The notes under the pieces: model-generated
The model's database searches: none
The model's input: only the letters and a program-made list of their open reading frames with translations
What the model was told of the DNA's origin: nothing
From: Ramazzottius varieornatus
Taxonomy: Eukaryota > Tardigrada > Eutardigrada > Parachela > Ramazzottiidae
Assembly: GCA_001949185.1 (NCBI GenBank)
Contig: BDGG01000001.1
Span: 650,485 to 714,484, forward strand
Length of the DNA stretch: 64,000 nt
Direction: 5' to 3'
Made by a program: the position numbers and the translations under genes
Shown: positions 54,501-64,000 of the stretch, one piece after another
Position numbering within the stretch: position 1 is the first letter of the stretch
Layout of the letters: every line of letters starts with the position of its first letter

Positions 54501-57500
54501 ACGCCGTACCATGCTGTCTTGATCATAATCTGCGTTTTACTCATCTTCTTCATCGGTTCGAATCCATCTTTCCCTCAACGATGGCTGGTCTTCTTATAGC
54601 GACGACGATCCAGTGTCGATCTGCGACGCCAAAGGTACGCGCAGTTGCGCCCTTTAGCTTTACTCTGATGAGTTTTCTTTTGTATTGCTAATTAATCGAT
54701 CAACATCATCATGGCGGTCAAGGCTCATCCACCTGCCGCTGCCGGTAAACTGAGTGCGGCCAGTAAACCAACTGCCCCTGCTGTTGATTCTAGTGTGATG
54801 GAAAAGTTGGATATTCCATCGACACCGCTGGTTCCCAAAGGTCCAGCAGGCACTGCGCCCACTGTCGATGCGCCACCCAACGTCCAAACCACAGAAGGTA
54901 AGTACATGATCCCGTGATATACAGCGCGTCAGTGCCCCCTGATGACACCATTTAGTTGTCTGAAATTTTCCAACGGTATTCGTCGCTTTCGGAAGCCGGC
55001 GTCAGCTTACAATAAGCTCGGGCTTCCATCGCACGAAGTGCAGATTCAAAATTACATCAGAAGACCCCATGAAACTCGACGAGACTTGCTTGGAAAACGC
55101 ATGCAGCAAAACGGCGAGCTGAAGACGGTTCGATGAACGTTGATATAGCTGTGCATGATCAGCGCAAAGTCACGTTCAACGCAAAACCCAACAAAATGTC
55201 ATAAGCTCGAAAGGTAGAAGCAGTATTTCTCTTTTTCTGTAGATGCGACGGCATACTTTGCCGTAGTGGTGGAAGGCAACCCCGTTCCAGAAATCAAGTG
55301 GTACAAAGGTACCCGCGAAGTCATTACCGAAGGTCGAGTCATGCTCAAGACCGACGGTACCAGCAACCAGGCCTTCCTCTTCATCAAGAAGGCTCGTCAC
55401 ACCGATGAAGGAAAGTACCGGGTGGTGGCTACCAACTCTGTCGGTAGCGACGAAGCCGAAATCACACTCTTTGTCAGTGCTGGCGGTGATGCCGGCATGG
55501 ACTTCCGCGCCCTCCTGCAGAAACGCAAGTACGACAAGTGGGGCATTGAGGAAGAAGACCCCAACTGGGGTGACTTGAAACATCTGGAACAGGAGAAGAT
55601 TGAACTGAAGAAACGCGATGCCAAGAAGGACCATTTCATGAAAGAACTGTTCGATATCAGACTCAAACAAGGTACGAACCAGCTACAGGTCGTAGTTCGC
55701 TTTATGAATGATATTAACACTTGGGATGCCAACAAACACAGATCATTTTCTCAAGTGGCGCATGCTCATGGCCACTAATAATGGCAATGTGCGTCACTTG
55801 GGAACTCGACAATACCGTTTTCCTAAGTGGCGTACGCTCACGGCTAATATCTCCGAAAAAGTGCGCCACTTGAGACAGCGAGCTGGGTGAATACATTTGC
55901 TGACGTCTCGTTGGTGTAACCAAGAGGCACTATGGAATAACGTAGAAAAAAACATTCAAAGTTATGAGGTTATCCAGAGTTTCAAAGAAAAATCTGATTC
56001 AAACTCAAGGCATAAAACTACTCACGAGAAAATTAAACATGTCGTTTTTCGTTCAGGCAAGGACAAATTAGCGCGATTTGAGTGCGTGTTCAGTCGACCC
56101 GATCAGAAGCCAAAATGGAGTAAAGGAAAGGAAGAAATCTTCCCGGGCATCAAATACAAAATAATCAACGAGAAAGACACGCACATTCTCGAGCTGAAAG
56201 ACCCCAAAGCCGAAGACAGTGGGCAGTTCATCTGCACCATTGGTGACGTCTCCACCAAGTGCTATCTGCAAGTAGACGAACCCGACCCAGTGGTCGACTT
56301 CAACCCCAAACTGCCGAAAGAGCTGCATGAAGACAAGTTTAAAGATGGCGAGTTGATGTGTAAAATCACCGTCCCCAAAATGTCGGTGAAATGGCTGAAG
56401 AACGGCACACCCATTGAACGTGGGGACAAGTATGATATCCAGAAGGACGCGGTGGGCAGATGTATACTGAAGATTCGGAAGTTGAATGAAGGCGACAGTG
56501 GCGAGTATACTTGTCAGTACAACGACAAGATCTTCACCAAATGTAAGTTCGTGGTGGACCAACCCATCTTCAAGTTCACCAAACCACTGAAGAGTATCAA
56601 GGCCACGGAGAAGGATGACATTGTCTTGGAATGTGAGGTGGAAGATGCCAATGCCGAAGTCAAGTGGACGAAGAATGGGAAACCCATCGCACCGTCGGAT
56701 AAACATGAAATTGTCATTGATGGAAAGAAGAGGAAGCTGATCATCAAGAAAGCCGACTTGACGGATGAGGATAAGTATCAGTGCAAGACCAACGCCGATA
56801 CGACGGAAAGCGAAGTTATCGTCGAACCATTCAACAAGGTATGAACTGAACACTTCTTACTAGTGAGGAAGAATGTGAATGAGTTCTGGGGCTGTTTAGG
56901 TGGTGAAGGGGCTGAAGGATCAGTCGTTATTGACCAAAGAAACAGCCAACTTTGAGGTTGAATTTAAGGACCCGAAGGCGCCTGTACATTGGTTCAAAGA
57001 TGGTGTGGAAATCAAGCCGGATGCCAGGATGGAGGTGAAGAGTACGCGAGGTCTACATATCCTGACCATAAAGGACCTGAAAATTGAGGATGCCGGTCGG
57101 TATGAAGCAAGGGTCGGGGCCTTGACCAGTGGCTGCAAATTGAAAGTCGAAGAAGGTAAGAAATAGACCCTGATCAAAGAGGAAAGCTTGAATACTAACC
57201 AAAAACAATCGTTGCGGAAAACAACCGTAGAAAAATGGCATAAAGAATTTCTTGAGGCTTCTTGAGAGGTGCCATCCCCCGTCAGCAATGGACAAATACA
57301 GTCATGCTTCGCTGCTGGAATATTTTCTCCACCGACGTTTTCGTGCTCGCGATGAAAAATCTGCACTACAGAGTTGTCATCATATTTTCTGCAGGTGAGA
57401 CAGCGCCAAAAATCAATATGGCAAAGACGAGGATGACGGCGCAAGTTGGTCAAGCTCACGAGTTCAAAGTACCGTATAAAGTGGGCGGTGTCAAGCCCTC

Positions 57501-60500
57501 TAAGCCCATCTTCCACCTTCTGCGCAACGGTAAGCCCGTTCCTGCTAAAGATTTCGACGTGGTGGTTGACAATGACGAGATCAAAGTCAAGCTGAAGACG
57601 CCACAACGCGGCGATGAAGGTGACTACACGATGAAACTGCTCAACTCGGCTGGCTCAGACGAAGTACCCATCAGCATCAAGGTCGAAGATGTCCCGGCAC
57701 CGCCGGAGAACCTGACGGTGGACGCCATCCATGCTGAAGGATGCAAGCTACACTGGAACCCACCGAAGGACGATGGTGGGTCGCCATTGACGGGATATGC
57801 TGTCGAAGTTCAGGAAGGCAAAAATGGTCCGTGGAAGCCGGCTGGAAAGATCGAGATGATCCCGCCGGAAACCATGCCTGCACCTACCTTCGCGGTACGT
57901 ATGTTCAGCCCATTCACTAATATTAACTGATTGTTTGATTGTTCATAATTCCACAAGAAAAAGTATCATTATTCTGAAAGAACGAACATGTTCGGTGGGT
58001 GAAATACAACACACTTACCTTTTAACCCACACAACAATGTCATTTTTGAAGTTTGATTGATTTTCGTCGGATATTCTTTAAATGTGTGGAGTCATCATGC
58101 ACCAATGTTTCAACGGATTTCTACGATTTTTCGACAGACCATAACTTTGTTCATTTCGAGGCCACTATGTCACGGTGGCTAGTCCTAGCAATTCGTTTTC
58201 TGGACGCTGATGCACTTTGAGCGCACTTATTTCTTATTTACTTATTTCTGGTGTGTACTTTTTCGCAGGTGACCGGACTCGAGCCGAAGAAAGAGTACAA
58301 ATTCCGCATCAAGGCCCTCAACGCCGTCGGTAGTTCCGAACCGTTGACCACACCCAAAGGCATCATTGCCAAGAATCCCTACGATGAGCCAGGCGAGCCC
58401 GGCAAACCCGAAGTGACAGACTGGGACAAGGACCACGTTGATTTGCAATGGGCTCCGCCTACCAACGACGGTGGTGCACCCATCGAAAAGTACATTGTGG
58501 AGATGAAGGACAAGTTCTCTAACAACTGGGTTCCCGCAAAGGAAGTACCTGCCGGACCAGCGCCAGTCAAGACGACTGTGGATGGACTTAAAGAAGGCGG
58601 ACAGTACGAGTTCCGTGTACGAGCCGTCAACAAGGCTGGACCGGGTAACCCCAGCCCACCCACCAAACCAATCCTCACCAAATCGCGCTTCAGTAAGTCG
58701 CCCAAAGCATGAACTACTGTAAATATTCGCTGCGTCCGCGCAATACGTCGTCGCACAAGTGAAGTACCGCCTCGGTCCGGTTTTTCGAATCGTGCAACCC
58801 CTACGGGGGCGCATCGTCACGTACGTGTACGTACTGCGCGGATGCAGCGAATATTTACAGTATATAACAGATAAGTAGAACATTTTCATAGAGGGGACTT
58901 TGAAAATATTGTAGAAAAAATCCTGTCTTGACGGTATATTTGTCGTAATTATGACGCACGGTTAAATTGGCTGACTGATTTAATTGCTATCCATGACAAT
59001 GCCGGTGAGCTTTAGCAGGCTGCATGGCTGACTTTGATCTTTTCGGCAGTCAAGCCGTCCATTTTTGTGGAAGATTTGGGCAGCATCGTCGTCAAAGCCG
59101 GCTCGGTCATCCGTTTTGACGTTCGCGTCGGCGGCGAACCCTTCCCAGAAATCATCTGGTATGCCTTGGGTAAGCCACTCAAGGACAACAAGCGTGCTAC
59201 GATCGAAATCAGCGAACAAAACAAGAAGACGACCATTGCCATCAAGGCTGCCGAACGTGGTGACACCGGCAAGTACAAGCTGACAGTCCGCAATATCAAT
59301 GTCCGAACTGGCGAGTCCGCCGAAGTCTCGGCTGAAGGTGATGTTGTCGTGCTGGGCGCACCCGCGCGACCTGAAGGCCCGTTGGAGGTCAGTTCTGCCT
59401 TCATTCAGTTCCAATTTAAGATGTTGGCAAATGACTTCACGCAGTTTGTTCTCTTGAGTGGTGCATGTGTTCATTGTTATGAGGCGTGTGACAATTTTGG
59501 AGCTCGGGCAAATCATTTGTTTCCAAAAGGCGCACGCGTCTAGGCAATAACAGTTACAGCATGCGCCACTTAAGACTGCGATCTGCGGCAAATCCTTTTA
59601 TAGGCAACTGTTGATTCTTTGTAGGTTCACGATGTGACGGCGAATAACGCCAAGCTGAAGTTTAAGAAGCCGCTCGATGATGGTGGACAAGACATCAGCC
59701 ACTACGAGTTTGAGAAACAGGAAGCTGGTACTGGTAACTGGGTGCCTTGTGGACGAACCAAGGACGCCAACGAGACCGAAGGCAAGGTTGAAGGGTTGAC
59801 ACCGGGCAAGAAGTACTTGTTCCGAGTCAAAGCTGTCAACAAAGAAGGCGCTGGTGAACCGCTGGAAACGACCACGCCGATTCTCGCTAAGAATCCCTAT
59901 GGTGAGTGCGGGCGTTTATTTCGCTTGGGAACCACGTGTAGAAAATTGCCGAAATTCAGGATCACTCTGGCCATCGGTAAATGTATGCAATGCGCAATCA
60001 AACGAAGGAGAAAGGGTTCATGCATTTTCGTATGCCTTCAGCAATGAAGCAGTTTCGTTTTTTGTTTTGAACATAGTGTCACACGTGGCCTCACTCTTGT
60101 TTTCGTTCAGATGAGCCTGGCAAGCCCGGTACGCCACAGGTGACCGACTGGGACAAAGACCGCGTCGACCTGACATGGACAGCGCCGACCAACGACGGTG
60201 GCGCGCCCATCACTTCCTACATCATCGAGAAGAAGCTCAAGAAGAGCAAGGACTGGGAGAAGGCCATTGAAGTCCCCGTCACACCCGGCTCAGAACTCAA
60301 GGCCAGCGTACCGGATCTCAAAGAAAAGGAAGAGTACGAGTTCCGAGTTCGCGCTGTCAACAAGGCCGGACCTGGTGCTCCCAGTGACGCTACAAAACCT
60401 GTCTTAGTCAAGACTCGCTTCCGTAAGTCTAACTCAATGAAATAAAACTTTTTGGTAGTTCCGAATCATTTCCGCCTGACATCAGCCTGACTGAATAATC

Positions 60501-63500
60501 TGCGCCAACAAGAAACAAATCGGAGCTCGGCAAAACTTGGCAAGATCGTTTTTCACAGTGGCGCACGCCTTCAGCCTGTAAAACTGGATACCTGCGCCAC
60601 TGGGTCAAACCGGCAAGATCGTTTCCAAGCGGCGTACGTTACCGGCCAGTATTAGCGAGAAATTGAGCCAGTACGAAAAACGATCATGTTGAGTTTGTTT
60701 GCGGAGCTTCACAATGATGATAGAAACACAAAATGAACCACGTCTTATAAACAACTTCAGGCATACGGCTTGTCAGCTTCTGATCTGGGATTTCTATCGC
60801 AGTGAAGCCAAGGATCATTCGAGACAAGTTGGTCACAACGACCATCAAAGTCGGTCAAACCTTCACATTCGACGTGGACATTATTGGCGAACCCGCTCCC
60901 ACGACAGTGTGGGAACTGAACGGTAAGGAACTGCTGACCGACGGTATGCGCACCGTTAAACACGAAGACTACAAGACCCACATCAGCAACAAGAAAGCCA
61001 CTCGGGCCGATGCCGGCAAGTACATCATCACCGCCACCAACTCTAGTGGCAGCGACACAGCCGAAGTGGAGGTTGTCGTGTTGGGTCGACCTTCCCGACC
61101 AGAAGGCCCCATCACCATCCCTGAGACTACCGACAAGTCTATCAAGATGAAGTGGAACCCGCCAAAGGATGACGGTGGCATGCCCATCGACAAGTACGTC
61201 ATCGAGAAACAGGACCCCAAGACGGGCAACTGGGTGCCGGCTGGAACTGTCCCGGGTGACACTACCGAGTTTACAGCGGAAGGACTGACACCGAAACAAA
61301 AGTATAACTTCAGGATCAAGGCCGTCAACAAGGAAGGCGAATCGGAACCACTGACGACGGAAACTGCCATCGTCGCCAAATATCCTTTCGGTAATGCCAA
61401 CTTCCTTGTTCACTTTTGCCTTCTGAAGGATTTTTTCGTCGGTGCACACCTCAATGTGGTAAAAATTACGATCGCCTTGAAATGCGATGCATTGACCGCG
61501 ATATGACTTCTAGATAATCACTAATAGCTCTCTTGACTTAGAACCGACACGGCAGGAGGGACGTGGTTCCACTGTCGCTTTTTACCACGGATATTCTTAC
61601 CGATACGAACTGGTGTTCACTGCAAAATCTGTTGCTGCATGTCTTTATTCATGAACCGTTCAAAGATGCAACTGTAACGGTTTCATTTCTCGTTTTTCAG
61701 ATGAACCAGGCAAGCCGGGTACACCTCAAGTGACAGACTACGACAAGGACCGAGTAGACCTAAAGTGGACCGCACCAGAGTCGGATGGTGGTTCGCCCAT
61801 CACCTCGTACGTTATCGAGAAGCGACTCAAGGGAAGCAAAGACTGGAGCAAGGCGGCCGAAGTTCCGGCTCACAAGACGGAAGCCTCCGTCACGGATCTG
61901 CCTGAACGGCAAGAGTTCGAGTTCCGAGTGGTGGCCGTCAACAAAGCTGGACCGGGTGAACCCAGTGACGCCAGCAAGTCCGTCATCACCAAACCCAAAT
62001 TCCGTACGTAACGTTCTTCTAAGCCACCACGTAAATCAATCGTGGAAAATTCTCAAAGTGGCGCACATTTTCATTGTTATTGGCTGGAAGCTGCGTCACT
62101 TGCGCTACCACTCTTTGTCGGGTTCCTAAGTGACGCACGTTTTTATTGTTACTGGTCGGAAAGGTGCGCCACTTGTGACGACAACCGTGTGCGTTTCGTT
62201 TGCTGGCCTCTCAAGCATTCAAATACGAAGCGCGTAAATAATAGCTGCTTCTTTCCTGTTACAGTGAAGCCCAGAATCGATAGGAAGAATCTGAAGCCCA
62301 TCACAATCAAAGCCGGTGAAGCCTTCGCCTTCGAATGTGACGTTCAAGGTGAGCCCCCGCCAGAGAAGACCTGGTCACTCGAGCCGGCCAAGAAGGGTGT
62401 CAAAGGTGGTCCGGTCGGTTCACGCGCAAACGTGACCAACGAAGACTACAAGACTAAGATCGCTGTCAAGCGCGCTGAGCGTGCGGATGCCGGCACCTAC
62501 ACCATCACCGCCAAGAACGACAGTGGTGTCGATAGTGCCACAGTGGAAGTGGTCGTCTTGGACAAGCCACTTATGCCTGGTGGACCATTGGAGGTGAACG
62601 ATATACACGCCAAGCATTGCGATCTGAAGTGGAATGCTCCGGAAGATGATGGTGGAAGTCCCATCGAGGCTTATGAGGTGGAGAAGTACGATGTAGCGGC
62701 GGCCAAGTGGGTGCCGATTGGCAGATCCAAGGAACCGGCTTTCCATGTGGAAGGTCTGGAACCGGGGCATCAGTACAAGTTTAGGGTGAAGGCTGTCAAC
62801 GCACAGGGACCTTCGGAAGAACTCGTTACTGATAAACCGATTGTGGCCAAGAACCCATACGGTGAGCGGATAAAGGCGATAACTTGCCAAAATTATTTTG
62901 TGGAAAATATCGTAGAGAAATGCCAGAATTGGGAATTTGTGACCATGCAGATGCCTATTCATAATATCAAAACAAACATGTGGAAAAATGTTATACTTAA
63001 CGCTGGACAATCACAATTGATGTTATGCGAACGAATTTTCTAAGTTTCTGTGTGTTTGGTCGGGGTAGATGCACCTGATGCACCAAATAAGCCAGACATT
63101 ACCGACTGGGACAAGGACCACGTCGATTTGAAATGGACACCTCCAAAGAACGACGGTGGCGCTCCCATTGAAAAGTACATTATTGAAAAGAAGGAGAAAA
63201 ATGGTGAATGGGAACCCGCAGCGGAAGTTCCTGCCGACCAGACCACCGGCACAGCACCCAACCTCACCGAAGGAAAGGAGTATCAGTTCCGTGTCCGAGC
63301 TGTCAACAAGGGCGGCCCAGGCGCGCCTAGCGAAGCTACCGAACCGAAAATTGCCAAACCCCGTCACCGTACGTCCATTCAGTTCCAACACTATCGGTAG
63401 CGGTTATGAAATATTGACGGAATGATATGGGACGTTGACAAAGGAAATCACCAACTTGAGTCAAGTCGGTTGTTTTCTGAAGAGGCGCAGGCGCACAGCT

Positions 63501-64000
63501 TATGACTGCAAAACTGTGCGGCGCTTGAGGAAAATAACCTGGTTGATACTCTTTGCCGAAGTCCCAAATATAACATTATTTCAAGCAAATTTGAAAAAAC
63601 AAAATGACAGAAAATAGTGAATAGTGAAAATAATGAATGTTGAAACTATTTTTGCAGTGGCGCCCAAGATCGATCGAAAGAATCTCGAGACACTCCGCGT
63701 CAAAGCCGGTCAACCCATTGACTTCAACGTCAACGTCATCGGTGAGCCTCCGCCAACCACCGTCTGGAAGCTCAAAGGCAAGGAGCTCAGGTCCGACTCT
63801 CGCGTTAAAATTGACAACAAGGACTACAACACCCACTTGGTCATTAAGTCATCCAAACGCGGTGACACCGGCAAGTACGTGTTGACCGCCACCAACGACT
63901 CGGGTACTGACAGCGCCGAGGTTGAGGTGGTCGTACTGGACGCCCCTGCTGCACCCGAAGGTCCTTTGAAGATTGAGGAGATCCGCAAGGAAAGCTGCAA
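42582..64000 (+). CDS. unc-22: Twitchin/UNC-22-type giant muscle protein, 5' half (partial)
   Basis: Sarcomeric Ig/Fn3 protein; the family's autoinhibited kinase lies beyond the window. Exons: 42582-42921, 45042-45346, 46258-46606, 47235-47436, 47706-48123, 48419-48648, 48726-49126, 49381-50168, 50520-51890, 52137-52428, 52592-52726, 52800-52966, 53048-53142, 53448-53660, 53754-53804, 54600-54634, 54794-54897, 55243-55671, 56057-56838, 56900-57155, 57395-57894, 58269-58692, 59050-59387, 59625-59901, 60111-60422, 60802-61390, 61701-62003, 62265-62861, 63069-63368, 63658-64000. Phases are consistent throughout. Domains in order: eight Ig, a Pro/Ala/Ser/Thr-rich region, Ig9, a Ser-rich linker, Ig10 followed by a MDFRALLQKRKYDKW motif, Ig11-15, then Fn-Fn-Ig-Fn-Fn super-repeats (PPKDDGG, RVRAVNKAGPG). 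The start is uncertain: the first exon may begin at MANRREMFAP or continue from upstream. Exons 53448, 54600 and 54794 are the least certain. Confidence 0.93.
43272..43722. mobile_element. MITE-like element, 451 bp, in twitchin intron 1
   Basis: Terminal inverted repeats of about 44 bp: the left end starts tacacgaacgacgggatatt, and the right end finishes aacatcccgtcgttcgtgta. The shared subterminal block is gggccagtaaaaattacggacc. TA occurs at both ends, as for Tc1/mariner-type insertions. It has no coding capacity. Confidence 0.88.
50225..50358. repeat. Pair of intronic palindromic repeats
   Basis: Two copies (50225-50274 and about 50309-50358) lie head to tail. They are separated by a spacer containing ctcgtcaagatcgctttt and followed by aacgatcttgccgag. 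The first has arms aagtgacgcacg and gcgtgcgtaccttgag. Confidence 0.8.
51925..52053. repeat. Pair of intronic palindromic repeats
   Basis: Copies at 51925-51974 (caagtggcacacg / acgtacgccgcttgg) and about 52001-52053 (caagtggcgaacg / gcgtgcgtcacttgg). The spacer contains aagatcgttttcc. Confidence 0.8.
53448..54634 (+). other. Twitchin linker with clustered basophilic phosphosite motifs
   Basis: The short exons 53448-53660, 53754-53804 and 54600-54634 encode an apparently disordered linker with RKGSLG, RRDSAD, SRRASQ and RRRSSV. Each fits the R-R/K-x-S consensus of PKA or related kinases. Molluscan twitchin is regulated by PKA in inter-domain linkers; the same role here is inference. The acceptor for the 53448 exon (ggtgaag) is weak. 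Confidence 0.55.
53873..53987. repeat. Pair of intronic palindromic repeats
   Basis: Copies at 53873-53922 (aagtggcgcagg / acgtgcgccacc) and about 53940-53987 (cggcgcatgc / gacgtgcaccacttgg). Confidence 0.8.
55753..55876. repeat. Pair of intronic palindromic repeats
   Basis: Copies at 55753-55802 (aagtggcgcatgc / atgtgcgtcacttgg) and 55824-55876 (aagtggcgtacgc / agtgcgccacttgag). They are the clearest tandem pair in the window. Confidence 0.85.
58715..58862. mobile_element. MITE-like element, 148 bp, in a twitchin intron
   Basis: Near-perfect terminal inverted repeats of about 26 bp: the left end is tactgtaaatattcgctgc followed by gtccgcgca, and the right end is tgcgcggatgcagcgaatat followed by ttacagta. 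TA lies at both ends. It is non-coding and distinct from the 43-kb family. Confidence 0.85.
59526..59574. repeat. Intronic palindromic repeat, single copy
   Basis: The arms are aaaggcgcacgc and gcatgcgccacttaag, within the intron that interrupts the Ig16-Fn3 junction. Confidence 0.7.
60557..60677. repeat. Pair of intronic palindromic repeats
   Basis: Copies at about 60557-60603 (cagtggcgcacgc / cctgcgccactgg) and a degraded one at about 60628-60677 (aagcggcgtacg). The flanking spacer reads ggcaagatcgttt on both sides. Confidence 0.75.
62055..62177. repeat. Pair of intronic palindromic repeats
   Basis: Copies at about 62055-62104 (aaagtggcgcac / gctgcgtcacttg) and 62127-62177 (aagtgacgcacg / ggtgcgccacttg). 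Their centres share a ttcattgttattggctgg-like core. Confidence 0.8.
63481..63530. repeat. Intronic palindromic repeat, degraded copy
   Basis: The arms are agaggcgcaggc and tgtgcggcgcttgagg. It is the most diverged twitchin copy. Confidence 0.55.

Noticed and set aside
54711-54793. Start of the small twitchin exon at the ATG at 54711
   Set aside because: No good acceptor lies there. The acceptor ttgattctag at 54793 has a pyrimidine tract and the right phase, although inclusion of the upstream Ala/Pro-rich stretch by another isoform is possible.

Overview
This is a eukaryotic, intron-rich window from an invertebrate animal genome. Its genes are vinculin, VCP/p97, sphingomyelin-synthase-family enzymes and a giant twitchin-type muscle Ig/Fn3 protein. 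Most introns are short (about 60 to 500 bp) with GT-AG ends. Gene content and the twitchin architecture suggest a protostome, probably an ecdysozoan. A compact genome such as a tardigrade's would fit, but the sequence alone does not prove the phylum.

Layout from left to right. The last exon of vinculin (+) lies at 456-622. A long gene-poor stretch follows, with two weak candidate exons near 3.4-3.9 kb. A complete 13-exon gene (+, 6967-13105, 850 aa) encodes an F-BAR domain followed by tandem SH3 domains that look like those of STAC proteins. Two tandem sphingomyelin-synthase-family paralogues (-) lie at 13631-15827 and 18864-20857. VCP/p97/CDC48 (-) is complete in 13 exons at 23212-27692. An unrecognised secreted 601-aa protein (-) lies at 28871-31181. 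A 31-42 kb accessory zone holds MITE-like inverted-repeat elements, a relic of the secreted-protein gene, a LINE reverse-transcriptase relic, an orphan twitchin-like Ig-Fn3 module, and an unrecognised 3-exon gene (-, 40553-41422, 206 aa). From 42582 to the window end runs the 5' half of a twitchin/UNC-22 gene (+): 30 coding exons carrying eight N-terminal Ig domains, a long Pro/Ala/Ser/Thr-rich segment, a linker with clustered basophilic phosphorylation motifs, more Ig domains, then the Ig-Fn3-Fn3 super-repeat. Its kinase domain would lie beyond the window.

For the complete genes, reading frames were joined through splice sites and phases checked by arithmetic. All exons of the F-BAR, both SMS, VCP, secreted and 206-aa genes add up in phase.

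The most unusual signals are a roughly 50-bp palindromic repeat (arms close to AAGTGGCGCACG) found about 20 times, mostly in introns and often in pairs; GC-AG introns in one SMS paralogue and in VCP; a 157-bp stretch identical between the orphan module at 37.5 kb and a twitchin exon at 59.7 kb although their flanks have diverged strongly; and the F-BAR plus STAC-like SH3 combination. I found no CRISPR array, operon, rRNA or tRNA gene.
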